From Bacillota bacterium (GTDB lineage Bacteria; Bacillota; Bacilli; Bacillales; Cytobacillaceae): 6,365 nucleotides of DNA. Positions 1 through 4,779 of this stretch are shown in pieces; positions within the stretch are counted from its first letter, which is position 1; every line of letters begins with the position of its first letter. A model generated the notes under the pieces. The model ran no database searches. It saw only the letters and a program-made list of their open reading frames with translations, and was not told the DNA's origin. Location of the stretch: NCBI GenBank assembly GCA_030705745.1, contig JAUZPT010000179.1:1-6365 (forward strand), given 5' to 3'. A program made the translations under genes and the position numbers.

Positions 1-55
1 ATATTATTGAAGAAAAAAGAGGAGTTAGGTTCTAAAGAGACCTATAACAACTGAC
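1..55. repeat. 55-bp direct repeat, copy 1 (at window edge)
   Basis: This segment is identical, base for base, to 74-128. It touches the first base of the window, so the true repeat may extend further left. It is A/G-rich on the plus strand. It contains a bulged inverted repeat in which AGTT-AGGT pairs with ACCT-(5-base bulge)-AACT around a 9-base loop. No protein can be assigned: the plus strand reads 17 codons without a stop and then TGA at 52-54, but nothing shows that this is coding. It could be a dispersed repeat, a local tandem duplication or a contig-end assembly effect. Confidence 0.9.
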
Positions 56-73
56 TCACCTCCCGGGGAGTAA

Positions 74-128
74 ATATTATTGAAGAAAAAAGAGGAGTTA
101 GGTTCTAAAGAGACCTATAACAACTGAC
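74..128. repeat. 55-bp direct repeat, copy 2
   Basis: An exact copy of 1-55 at an offset of 73 bases. Identity stops at base 129 (A here, T after copy 1). The 18 bases between the copies contain CTCCC-G-GGGAG (60-70), a compact GC inverted repeat. Perfect identity suggests a recent duplication or an assembly artefact. Confidence 0.9.
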
Positions 129-175
129 AACCCGCACACCGGGAATTCCGTGCGTTCACGGTACTGCCGCCGGTA
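129..175. other. GC-rich intergenic segment with small inverted repeats
   Basis: By my count 30 of 47 bases are G or C, far above the AT-rich intergenic DNA elsewhere in this window. It contains a short hairpin, CCGTG (148-152) with CACGG (157-161), and an overlapping pairing, CGCAC (133-137) with GTGCG (150-154). Only one of the two pairings can form at a time. No start codon with a ribosome binding site and no open frame is visible on either strand. I cannot assign a function; the composition hints at foreign or element-derived DNA. Confidence 0.45.
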
Positions 176-184
176 AGACAAGTC

Positions 185-216
185 AAAAAAAGCCCGCTTA
201 TACAGCGAGCTTTTTT
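185..216 (-). terminator. Intrinsic terminator after rplL
   Basis: On the minus strand GCTCGC pairs with GCGGGC (one G-U pair) around a 7-base loop. An A-run precedes the stem and a 7-base T-run follows it. It begins 9 bases past the rplL stop codon. The A-run also gives a T-run on the plus strand, but the wobble becomes a C-A mismatch there, so minus-strand termination is favoured. It should end the rplJ-rplL transcript, at least partly. Confidence 0.9.
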
Positions 217-225
217 ATCCTGTTA

Positions 226-588
226 TTACTTAACTTCAACGCCAGCGCCAACTTCTTCAAGTTTAGCTTTAGCTGCTTCAGCATCTTCTTTAGAAACGCC
301 TTCTTTAATTGGTTTTGGAGCGTTGTCAACAAGATCTTTTGCTTCTTTAAGTCCAAGACCAGTAAGTTCACGTACAACTTTGATAACTTTAATCTTTTGA
401 TCTCCAGCGCTAGCAAGGATTACATCAAATTCAGTTTTTTCTTCAACAGCAGCAGCACCTGCACCGCCAACCATTGCTACAGGAGCAGCAGCAGTTACGC
501 CGAATTCTTCTTCGATAGCTTTTACTAGATCGTTAAGTTCTAAAACAGTCATATTTTTAACTGCTTCAATGATTTGTTCTTTAGTCAT
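226..588 (-). CDS. rplL: 50S ribosomal protein L7/L12
   Basis: This 120-residue acidic protein forms the mobile stalk of the large subunit, bound as dimers to L10, and recruits and stimulates translational GTPases such as EF-Tu, EF-G and IF2. Residues 1-32 are the helical dimerisation domain. Residues 33-51 form an Ala/Gly/Val-rich flexible hinge. Residues 52-120 are the globular C-terminal domain, with the conserved factor-binding surface visible around K65, I69, K70, R73, L80 and K84. Length matches the family norm. The ATG start has a strong TAAGGAGG site (599-606) about 10 bases upstream. It lies 60 bases after rplJ with no terminator between, so it is co-transcribed with rplJ from the promoter at 1327-1355. 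A strong terminator follows. Identification is essentially certain. Confidence 0.99.
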   Translation of the reverse strand: MTKEQIIEAVKNMTVLELNDLVKAIEEEFGVTAAAPVAMVGGAGAAAVEEKTEFDVILASAGDQKIKVIKVVRELTGLGLKEAKDLVDNAPKPIKEGVSKEDAEAAKAKLEEVGAGVEVK

Positions 589-648
589 GATTAAGTTTCC
601 TCCTTAATTTTACGTTCATTTTATATTTAATAACCGATAAAGTTTAAC

Positions 649-1149
649 TTACGCGCCTTGTTCTTCTTTTTGATCTGCAACTGCTTTTGCAGCAAGAGCA
701 AGATTGCGAATTGGTGCTTGTAGAACGCTGAGTAGCATAGAAAGTAAACCTTCGCGAGATGGTAGATCCGCAAGAGCTTTGATTTCTTCTACTGAAACGA
801 TGTTTCCTTCAACGACACCTGCTTTAATTTCAAGAGCTTCGTTTTTCTTAGCGAAGTCATTAAGAATTTTAGCTGGCGCTACAACGTCTTCATTGCTGAA
901 TGCAATCGCATTTGGGCCTGTAAGAGCTCCGTTTAAACCGGAAAGCTCTGCAGCTTCAGCAGCGCGACGAGACATAGAGTTTTTGTAAACTTTGAAATCG
1001 ATTCCCGCTTCACGAAGCTGTTTGCGAAGTTCTGTAACTTGTCCAACAGTAAGTCCACGGTAATCAACAACGACCGTTGATTTACTTGCTTTGAATTTTT
1101 CAGCGATTTCGTCAACGATTTGCTTTTTTACTTCAATTACTTTGCTCAT
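649..1149 (-). CDS. rplJ: 50S ribosomal protein L10
   Basis: L10 is the base of the ribosomal stalk: its N-terminal domain binds 23S rRNA beside L11 and its C-terminal helix carries L12 dimers. The product is 166 residues, the usual length. The segment [20 protein letters not shown] near the N-terminus is the typical L10 start region. The last 30 or so residues ([20 protein letters not shown] onward) form the long L12-binding helix. I chose the ATG at 1147-1149 because AGGAGGTG lies 7 bases upstream and MSKVIEVKK is the normal family N-terminus. The frame stays open for 43 more codons upstream, but that stretch is the structured L10 leader RNA and not protein. The gene is probably autoregulated by the L10-L12 complex through that leader. 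Confidence 0.99.
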   Translation of the reverse strand: MSKVIEVKKQIVDEIAEKFKASKSTVVVDYRGLTVGQVTELRKQLREAGIDFKVYKNSMSRRAAEAAELSGLNGALTGPNAIAFSNEDVVAPAKILNDFAKKNEALEIKAGVVEGNIVSVEEIKALADLPSREGLLSMLLSVLQAPIRNLALAAKAVADQKEEQGA

Positions 1150-1320
1150 CTTTACACCTCCTGTAGTGTGAGTGCATTTATACCAGGCAAACAAAAACCT
1201 CCACATCGAATAGACATGGAGGCAGCATACAATAATCAATATCGTATTACCTCGGCAGGTTATTAAGCCAAAAGGCACCTACTGTCTACGGTACAAATGT
1301 AATTTTTATTTTAAACAACA
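1150..1320 (-). promoter_or_regulatory. L10 leader (autoregulatory 5' UTR of rplJL)
   Basis: This untranslated leader carries the hallmarks of the bacterial L10-binding leader. A binding region pairs GTAGG (1278-1282) with CCTGC (1255-1259) and GCC (1274-1276) with GGC (1267-1269). After it come two competing structures. In the antiterminator, ATACGAT (1241-1247) pairs with ATTGTAT (1227-1233) and GAGG (1250-1253) pairs with CCTC (1219-1222). In the terminator, the same CCTCC pairs instead with GGAGG. In Bacillus subtilis, L10-L12 binding is known to favour the terminator. The sequence here fits that model: excess L10-L12 would block the antiterminator and reduce rplJL expression. Confidence 0.9.
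1189..1223 (-). terminator. Attenuator hairpin in the rplJ leader
   Basis: On the minus strand CCTCCA (1217-1222) pairs with TGGAGG (1198-1203). Two mismatches follow, then two further pairs around a 5-base loop, and the stem is followed by TTTTTGTTT. The 5' arm overlaps the 3' arm of the upstream antiterminator, so the two cannot coexist. It lies about 35 bases before the rplJ Shine-Dalgarno sequence, so termination here would prevent rplJL transcription. Confidence 0.85.
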
Positions 1321-1326
1321 AAGTTT

Positions 1327-1355
1327 AGTATAGTAAATATACGCTTTATTGTCAA
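1327..1355 (-). promoter_or_regulatory. Sigma-A promoter of rplJ-rplL
   Basis: TTGACA (1350-1355) and TATACT (1327-1332) are separated by exactly 17 bases. The -35 is perfect and the -10 has one change from TATAAT. Transcription should start near 1320, giving a leader of about 170 bases. The promoter sits 5 bases past the rplA stop codon, so rplJL is expressed independently of rplKA, although read-through from rplA is possible because I see no terminator between them. Confidence 0.9.
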
Positions 1356-1360
1356 ATGAA

Positions 1361-2059
1361 TTATTTTACAGTTACAGATGAAGGATCAATCTTAACGCCA
1401 GGTCCCATAGTAGAAGTAACAGTTACGTTCTTCATATAAGTTCCTTTTGCTGCAGAAGGCTTAGCTTTCATCAATGTTTCGAAAACTGTTTTGAAGTTTT
1501 CAATTAGCTTGTCGTTTTCGAAAGAAGATTTACCGATTGGAACGTGGATATTTCCTTGTTTGTCAACACGGTATTCAACTTTACCAGCTTTGATTTCGTT
1601 AACCGCTCTTGTTACATCAAATGTAACTGTTCCTGTTTTAGGGTTTGGCATTAAACCTTTAGGTCCCAATACGCGACCAAGCTTACCAACTTCACCCATC
1701 ATATCAGGCGTTGCAACGATAACATCGAAATCGAACCAGCCTTGTTGGATTTTAGTGATATATTCAGCATCGCCAACAAAATCTGCACCAGCTGCTTCTG
1801 CTTCCTTCACTTTTTCACCCTTAGCGAAAACTAATACGCGTTGAGTTTTACCAGTTCCGTTTGGAAGCACTACTGCTCCACGAATTTGCTGGTCAGCTTT
1901 CTTTGGATCTACTCCAAGGCGGAAAGCCACTTCTAGTGTTGCGTCAAATTTAGCAAAGTTTGTTTTCTTTGCAAGATCGATTGCTTCAACAACCGGGTAA
2001 GCAGTTGTACGATCTACAAGCTTAGCAGCTTCTAAATACTTTTTACCTTTTTTAGCCAT
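1361..2059 (-). CDS. rplA: 50S ribosomal protein L1
   Basis: L1 forms the L1 stalk that guides deacylated tRNA out of the E site, and in many bacteria it also represses translation of its own operon by binding mRNA. The product is 232 residues, the usual length. The Lys-rich N-terminus ([11 protein letters not shown]) and the conserved segment [15 protein letters not shown] near the middle, inside the second domain, identify it; domain I is made of the two ends of the chain. The ATG start has AGGAGGAA (2066-2073) at good spacing. It follows rplK by 110 bases of structured RNA that includes a candidate L1-binding site ending 5 bases before the Shine-Dalgarno sequence, which would suit translational feedback. 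Identification is certain; the feedback is inferred. Confidence 0.99.
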   Translation of the reverse strand: MAKKGKKYLEAAKLVDRTTAYPVVEAIDLAKKTNFAKFDATLEVAFRLGVDPKKADQQIRGAVVLPNGTGKTQRVLVFAKGEKVKEAEAAGADFVGDAEYITKIQQGWFDFDVIVATPDMMGEVGKLGRVLGPKGLMPNPKTGTVTFDVTRAVNEIKAGKVEYRVDKQGNIHVPIGKSSFENDKLIENFKTVFETLMKAKPSAAKGTYMKNVTVTSTMGPGVKIDPSSVTVK

Positions 2060-2078
2060 TGTTATTTCCTCCTAGATT

Positions 2079-2104
2079 GTGGTATTAACGGAATTTCCTC
2101 CCAC
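2079..2104 (-). promoter_or_regulatory. Candidate L1-binding site before rplA
   Basis: On the minus strand the order is GTGG (2101-2104), GA, a small GGA/TCC hairpin, an unpaired GTTAATA, then CCAC (2079-2082), which closes on GTGG. This is a helix, an asymmetric loop with GA on one side and an AUA-ending run on the other, and a second helix. That is the layout of the L1 site in 23S rRNA and in known L1 target mRNAs. The same design occurs before rplK at 2623-2650. It lies just upstream of the rplA ribosome binding site. L1 binding is inferred, not shown. Confidence 0.6.
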
Positions 2105-2111
2105 GAATAAA

Positions 2112-2141
2112 GGTTGCGCGTGATTAATCAGCGTCGCAACC
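2112..2141 (-). other. Hairpin in the rplK-rplA spacer
   Basis: GGTTGCG (minus 2135-2141) pairs with CGCAACC (2112-2118). An inner CG pair and small bulges follow, and the tip is the palindrome TGATTAATCA (2121-2130). The minus-strand 3' side continues TTTATTCG, which is too weak a T-run for an efficient terminator. It may be a partial attenuator, an mRNA-stability element or part of the adjacent L1 regulatory structure; the sequence alone does not decide. Confidence 0.5.
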
Positions 2142-2169
2142 CCATCAGACAAAAACAGCTTAGCACAGA

Positions 2170-2595
2170 TTAATCTTCGATGACGATACCCATGCTGCGA
2201 GCCGTACCTTCAACCATACGCATTGCCGCTTCAACGCTAGCTGCGTTAAGATCAGGCATTTTCTGCTCAGCAATCTCACGTACTGTATCACGTTTAACTG
2301 TTGCTACTTTATTACGGTTTGGTTCACCTGAACCAGACTGGATTCCAGCTGCTACTTTCAAAAGAACTGCTGCAGGAGGAGTCTTTGTAATAAATGTAAA
2401 TGAACGGTCTTCAAATACCGTAATTTCAACAGGAATGATTAAACCAGCTTGATCTGCTGTACGAGCGTTAAACTCTTTACAGAATCCCATGATGTTCACA
2501 CCTGCTTGACCCAATGCAGGACCAACCGGCGGCGCTGGATTTGCTTTACCAGCAGGGATTTGCAATTTAACAACCTTAATTACTTTTTTAGCCAC
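2170..2595 (-). CDS. rplK: 50S ribosomal protein L11
   Basis: L11 binds the GTPase-associated centre of 23S rRNA together with L10-L12. It is the target region of thiostrepton and is needed for RelA activation in the stringent response. The product is 141 residues, the standard length. The N-terminal domain shows the conserved [19 protein letters not shown] segment with its proline-rich hinge side, and the C-terminal rRNA-binding domain runs from about residue 70, ending in [12 protein letters not shown]. The start is GTG at 2593-2595, 6 bases after AAGGAGGTG. An in-frame GTG three codons earlier overlaps the Shine-Dalgarno sequence and is rejected. It is first gene of an rplK-rplA unit with its own promoter, and it has a candidate L1-binding site in its leader. 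Confidence 0.99.
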   Translation of the reverse strand: MAKKVIKVVKLQIPAGKANPAPPVGPALGQAGVNIMGFCKEFNARTADQAGLIIPVEITVFEDRSFTFITKTPPAAVLLKVAAGIQSGSGEPNRNKVATVKRDTVREIAEQKMPDLNAASVEAAMRMVEGTARSMGIVIED

Positions 2596-2622
2596 GAGAC
2601 ACACCTCCTTAAAGTCCGTGAT

Positions 2623-2650
2623 GTGGTAATAGGGGATTTTCCCCTCCCAC
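2623..2650 (-). promoter_or_regulatory. Candidate L1-binding site in the rplK leader
   Basis: On the minus strand GTGG (2647-2650), GA, a GGGG/CCCC hairpin with an AAAAT loop, unpaired TATTA, then CCAC (2623-2626) closing on GTGG. It shares the GTGGGAGG start and the A-rich strand before CCAC with the element at 2079-2104, although the internal hairpins differ, which suggests structural constraint. It ends 12 bases before the rplK Shine-Dalgarno sequence. L1 is the known repressor of the L11 operon in Escherichia coli. Its action here is inferred from the shape. Confidence 0.65.
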
Positions 2651-2728
2651 TCAACAAAAGTCTTTATATGAAAATAAAGAACTTGAAAAAATTACCGGCC
2701 AATTGTCCGAGACATACTGACCTATGAA

Positions 2729-2757
2729 ATAGTAACATTTTTTAAAATTGATTTCAA
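2729..2757 (-). promoter_or_regulatory. Sigma-A promoter of rplK-rplA
   Basis: TTGAAA (2752-2757) and TACTAT (2729-2734) are 17 bases apart. A TG dinucleotide sits one base before the -10 (extended -10), and an A-rich tract lies upstream. The predicted start near 2722 gives a leader of about 127 bases. That leader contains a 6-bp AT hairpin (TCTTTA 2661-2666 with TAAAGA 2675-2680) and then the L1-like site. Confidence 0.8.
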
Positions 2758-2800
2758 GTTTTTTCGAAATTTCATTAATATTTTATTTGGAAATTACTAA

Positions 2801-2843
2801 TTGTCTAGCTTCAGCTCCCACGGTCGCTTCCACTTTTCTTTTT
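2801..2843. repeat. Probable relic of a dispersed Bacillaceae repeat
   Basis: Directly after the nusG stop, the plus strand reads TTGTCTAGCTTCAGCTCC, then a few bases, then CGCTTCCACTTTTCTTTTTA. From memory, many Bacillaceae genomes carry a dispersed intergenic repeat that begins with a TGTCTAGCTTCAGCGCC-like end and closes with a CGCTTCCGCTTTTCTT-like end around a longer structured core. Here both ends appear joined with almost no core, as expected for an internally deleted copy. The match is recalled, not computed. It does not form an obvious terminator. Confidence 0.45.
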
Positions 2844-3375
2844 ATAATTTATCAATCTGTGTGAAATCCAGTTCCACAGGCGTATCTCGGCCGAACATAT
2901 TCACAAGTACCTTCAGCTTCGATTTGTCTTTATCCATTTCTTCAATCGATCCTGTAAAGTTTGCGAATGGGCCTTCCTTCACTCTCACCGTTTCGCCAAT
3001 TTCGAAATCCACATCGATCCGTCTTTCTTCCACACCCATGCGCTTCAAAATCATCGTTACTTCTTCTGGAAGTAATGGAGTCGGTTTTGAACCAGATCCA
3101 GCGGATCCGACGAATCCAGTGACACCCGGTGTATTTCGGACTACATACCATGAATCGTCCGTCATGACGATTTCCACAAGAACATAACCTGGGAACACTT
3201 TTCGTTTAACTACTTTTTTCTTGCCGTTCTTGATATCTGTTTCTTCTTCTTCCGGAACAACGACGCGGAAAATTTTATCCGACATTCCCATTGACTCTAC
3301 GCGCTTTTCCAAGTTGGCTTTTACCTTATTTTCATAACCTGAGTACGTATGAACAACATACCAATTCTTTTCCAT
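2842..3375 (-). CDS. nusG: Transcription termination/antitermination factor NusG
   Basis: NusG binds the RNA polymerase clamp and modulates pausing and elongation. In Bacillus subtilis it promotes pausing at T-rich non-template sites through an Asn-Thr pair in the NGN domain; the same pair is visible here as N81-T82 in WYVVRNTPGVTGFVG. The NGN domain spans about residues 1-110 (NWYVVHTYSGYENKV at the start, RKVFPGYVLVE in the middle) and the KOW domain about 124-177 (GETVRVKEGPFANFTGSIEE). Length, 177 residues, equals the family norm. The ATG at 3373-3375 is fixed by protein conservation, yet no Shine-Dalgarno sequence lies at normal distance. The nearest, GGAGG at 3399-3403, is 23 bases away across a possible hairpin. 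Terminator upstream and promoter downstream suggest that nusG is a one-gene unit. Confidence 0.99.
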   Translation of the reverse strand: MEKNWYVVHTYSGYENKVKANLEKRVESMGMSDKIFRVVVPEEEETDIKNGKKKVVKRKVFPGYVLVEIVMTDDSWYVVRNTPGVTGFVGSAGSGSKPTPLLPEEVTMILKRMGVEERRIDVDFEIGETVRVKEGPFANFTGSIEEMDKDKSKLKVLVNMFGRDTPVELDFTQIDKL

Positions 3376-3379
3376 TCAA

Positions 3380-3405
3380 GAGGACTAGTTCGTCCGTCCC
3401 TCCCT
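3380..3405 (-). promoter_or_regulatory. Structured ribosome-binding region of nusG
   Basis: The only Shine-Dalgarno-like run is AGGGAGGGA (3397-3405), 23 bases before the ATG counted from GGAGG. Two exclusive folds are visible on the minus strand. In one, GGAC (3392-3395) pairs with GTCC (3382-3385), removing 14 bases and leaving an effective spacing of 9. In the other, GAGG plus AC pairs with GT plus CCTC (3380-3385) around one bulged G, which hides the Shine-Dalgarno sequence. A translational switch is possible but unproven. Confidence 0.5.
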
Positions 3406-3440
3406 GTTTATAATCGAATTATTTTTTTAAAAAATACAAT

Positions 3441-3469
3441 CTTATAGCTTAAGTCATATCTATCTTCAG
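3441..3469 (-). promoter_or_regulatory. Possible sigma-A promoter of nusG
   Basis: CTGAAG (3464-3469, three of six consensus bases) and TATAAG (3441-3446, five of six) are 17 bases apart. This is the best pair I find between the secE terminator and nusG. The -35 is weak, so nusG may also depend on read-through of the terminator. Confidence 0.4.
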
Positions 3470-3486
3470 TTTTTCTTGGACAAATG

Positions 3487-3509
3487 AAAAAACCCGTTAT
3501 CCGGGCTTT
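3487..3509 (-). terminator. Intrinsic terminator after secE
   Basis: On the minus strand AAAGCCCG pairs with CGGGTTTT (one G-U pair) around the loop GATAA, and the 3' arm runs into a six-T tract. It lies 50 bases past the secE stop and separates rpmG-secE from nusG, unlike the joined secE-nusG operon of Escherichia coli. Confidence 0.8.
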
Positions 3510-3558
3510 ACAAAAGAATTCCTGTAATATTCTCCATTATACCATGAAATGGTGTTAG

Positions 3559-3741
3559 TTATTCAAGAATTAATCGAATCAATTTCGAAATACCCAAATC
3601 AATGACGGCAAAGAATACAGCTACAATCGCAACCGTTGATAAAACCGTAATGGTGTAACGCGTCATTTCACGACGGTGCGGCCAGCTCACCTTTCTCATT
3701 TCACGGGCTATTTCACTAAAAAACTTAGTTAAGCGTTGCAT
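3559..3741 (-). CDS. secE: Preprotein translocase subunit SecE
   Basis: SecE is the small essential clamp subunit of the SecYEG protein-export channel in the cytoplasmic membrane. The 60-residue product is the short, single-span form typical of Firmicutes. Residues 1-26 are a basic amphipathic helix with the conserved REMRKVSWPHRREM signature. One transmembrane helix follows at about residues 29-53 (YTITVLSTVAIVAVFFAVID), with a short tail. The ATG at 3739-3741 has TGGAGGTCA (3746-3754) upstream at good spacing. It lies 45 bases after rpmG, is probably transcribed with it from the promoter at 3975-4003, and is followed by a terminator. Confidence 0.98.
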   Translation of the reverse strand: MQRLTKFFSEIAREMRKVSWPHRREMTRYTITVLSTVAIVAVFFAVIDLGISKLIRLILE

Positions 3742-3786
3742 GTTGTGACCTCCATCAATCGGAATAACATCCTATTAATAACTTAA

Positions 3787-3936
3787 TTATTTTGTTTCGC
3801 GATGCACAGTCTGCGCATTGCAAGCCTTACAATATTTATTTAATTCCAGCCTGTCAGGTTTCGACTGTTTATTGCCAGAGGTTGTATAATTTCGCGAACC
3901 GCAAATGGCACACGCAAGTATTATTTTTTGGCTCAT
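3787..3936 (-). CDS. rpmG: 50S ribosomal protein L33
   Basis: This short gene encodes a 49-residue large-subunit protein located near the E site. It has the zinc-ribbon (C+) form of L33: CxxC at residues 9-12 (CAIC) and 36-39 (CKAC). The [12 protein letters not shown] start and [11 protein letters not shown] segment are family hallmarks, as is the basic ending HRETK. Two consecutive ATG codons are possible. I chose the second (3934-3936) because it gives the standard 49 residues and 7 bases from AGGTG; the first would add one Met. It lies between sigH and secE, the place of rpmGB in Bacillus subtilis. Zinc-binding L33 often has a cysteine-free paralogue elsewhere for zinc shortage; none is visible here. 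Confidence 0.97.
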   Translation of the reverse strand: MSQKIILACAICGSRNYTTSGNKQSKPDRLELNKYCKACNAQTVHRETK

Positions 3937-3974
3937 CATAAAACACCTGCTTGTATATCAATTATGTCCTTAAA

Positions 3975-4003
3975 ACTGTAACATGGCACCTATTTAATGT
4001 CAA
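3975..4003 (-). promoter_or_regulatory. Sigma-A promoter of rpmG-secE
   Basis: A perfect TTGACA (3998-4003) is followed after 17 bases by TACAGT (3975-3980), with TG one base upstream (extended -10). The predicted start is near 3968, about 32 bases before the rpmG start codon. Confidence 0.85.
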
Positions 4004-4038
4004 TGAGTGCTGGTAACGGTTTCATCAAACAGACAAAT

Positions 4039-4054
4039 TCAAGCCCAACCTTGA
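4039..4054 (-). terminator. Weak terminator-like hairpin after sigH
   Basis: Immediately after the sigH stop, TCAAG pairs with CTTGA around GTTGGG, followed by ATTTGTCTGTTTG. The stem has only 5 bp and the T-run is interrupted, so termination would be inefficient if it occurs at all. Confidence 0.3.
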
Positions 4055-4055
4055 G

Positions 4056-4706
4056 TTAATGAGAAAACTCCCGGATTTCAAGATACCTTTCCAGTTTCCT
4101 TTTAACGCGTTGCAAGGCATTATCGATCGATTTTACATGGCGTTTTAATTCCTCAGAAATCTCCTGATACGATTGGCCATCCAAGTAAAGTGCTAACACT
4201 TTACGCTCTAAATCGCTTAATAATTCAGTCATTTTTACTTCTATGTTGTCGTATTCCTCCCTGTTGATAAATAATTCCTCAGGGTCCATTACCTTTGCGC
4301 CTGACAAAACATCCATCAATGTTCGGTCCGACTCTTCATCGTAGATCGGCTTGTCCAAGGAAACATAGGAATTAAGGGGAATATGCTTTTGCCTTGTGGC
4401 GGTTTTAATGGCTGTGATAATTTGCCTCGTGATGCAGAGCTCGGCAAACGCCTTAAAGGAAGTGAGCTTGTCTTCTTTAAAATCTCGAATTGCTTTATAT
4501 AGGCCAATCATGCCTTCTTGAACAATGTCTTCTTTATCTGCACCAATCAAGAAATAGGATCTTGCTTTTGCACGCACAAAATTTCGATATTTATGTATTA
4601 AATAATCTAATGCCTCGCTATCGCCTTTGTGCACCATTTCAACTATTTCTTCGTCTTCAAGTTGTAAAAGCTTTTCATCAATTCTTGTTCTGAAGTCTAA
4701 ACTCAC
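4056..4706 (-). CDS. sigH: RNA polymerase sigma-H factor (Spo0H)
   Basis: Sigma-H directs transcription at the onset of stationary phase, including early sporulation and competence genes in Bacillus. The product is 216 residues, close to the usual 218. Region 2 spans about residues 25-110 (DYLIHKYRNFVRAKARSYF, then DIVQEGMIGLYKAIRDF for core binding and -10 contact). Region 4 lies at about 160-212, with a helix-turn-helix around LDGQSYQEISEELKRHVKSI that contacts the -35. The start is GTG at 4704-4706, 6 bases after GGAGGG (4713-4718). A second GGAGG lies directly before it. A strong sigma-A promoter precedes the gene. AbrB repression is known in Bacillus subtilis but cannot be seen here. Confidence 0.98.
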   Translation of the reverse strand: MSLDFRTRIDEKLLQLEDEEIVEMVHKGDSEALDYLIHKYRNFVRAKARSYFLIGADKEDIVQEGMIGLYKAIRDFKEDKLTSFKAFAELCITRQIITAIKTATRQKHIPLNSYVSLDKPIYDEESDRTLMDVLSGAKVMDPEELFINREEYDNIEVKMTELLSDLERKVLALYLDGQSYQEISEELKRHVKSIDNALQRVKRKLERYLEIREFSH

Positions 4707-4746
4707 TTATATCCCTCCGACCTCCACCGCATGCATAGATAGAAAT

Positions 4747-4776
4747 ATTATACAGTAGGTCGTTTTTTTGCGTCAA
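4747..4776 (-). promoter_or_regulatory. Sigma-A promoter of sigH
   Basis: A perfect TATAAT (4747-4752) lies 18 bases after TTGACG (4771-4776). The -35 starts only 3 bases past the rae1 stop. Transcription should start near 4740, giving a leader of about 35 bases that contains the tandem GGAGG and GGAGGG sites and an ATGCATGC-like palindrome. Confidence 0.88.
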
Positions 4777-4779
4777 TGC

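Noticed and set aside
1..54. Plus-strand C-terminal coding fragment ending in TGA
   Set aside because: Only 17 codons are visible, no family is recognisable, and the same bases recur in another frame 73 bases later.
1..128. Possible CRISPR array
   Set aside because: There are only two units, the repeat is too long (55 bases), the spacer too short (18 bases), and no cas gene is present.
198..416. Minus-strand frame overlapping rplL, and others inside rplJ, nusG and sigH
   Set aside because: They are low-complexity out-of-frame readings of certain genes.
704..988. Plus-strand open frame opposite rplJ, and similar ones at 1491-1844, 2180-2452, 2801-3187 and 5608-5811
   Set aside because: They are antisense shadows of conserved genes, with no ribosome binding site and no family features.
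1150..1278. In-frame 43-codon extension at the 5' end of rplJ, with a hydrophobic stretch
   Set aside because: It overlaps the L10 leader and attenuator, is absent from the L10 family, and a strong ribosome binding site lies before the ATG at 1149.
2596..2604. Earlier GTG start of rplK
   Set aside because: It overlaps the Shine-Dalgarno sequence and adds three residues not found in the L11 family; the GTG at 2593-2595 gives the standard 141 residues.
2690..2712. Attenuator-like CGG/CCG hairpin followed by TTTTTT in the rplK leader
   Set aside because: The stem has only about 3 stable pairs, too weak to call a terminator.
2680..2760. Inverted repeat AACTTGAAA (2680-2688) with TTTCAAGTT (2752-2760) around the rplK promoter
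   Set aside because: It is AT-rich, far apart, and one arm is the -35 region, so it would not be in the rplK transcript; chance is likely.
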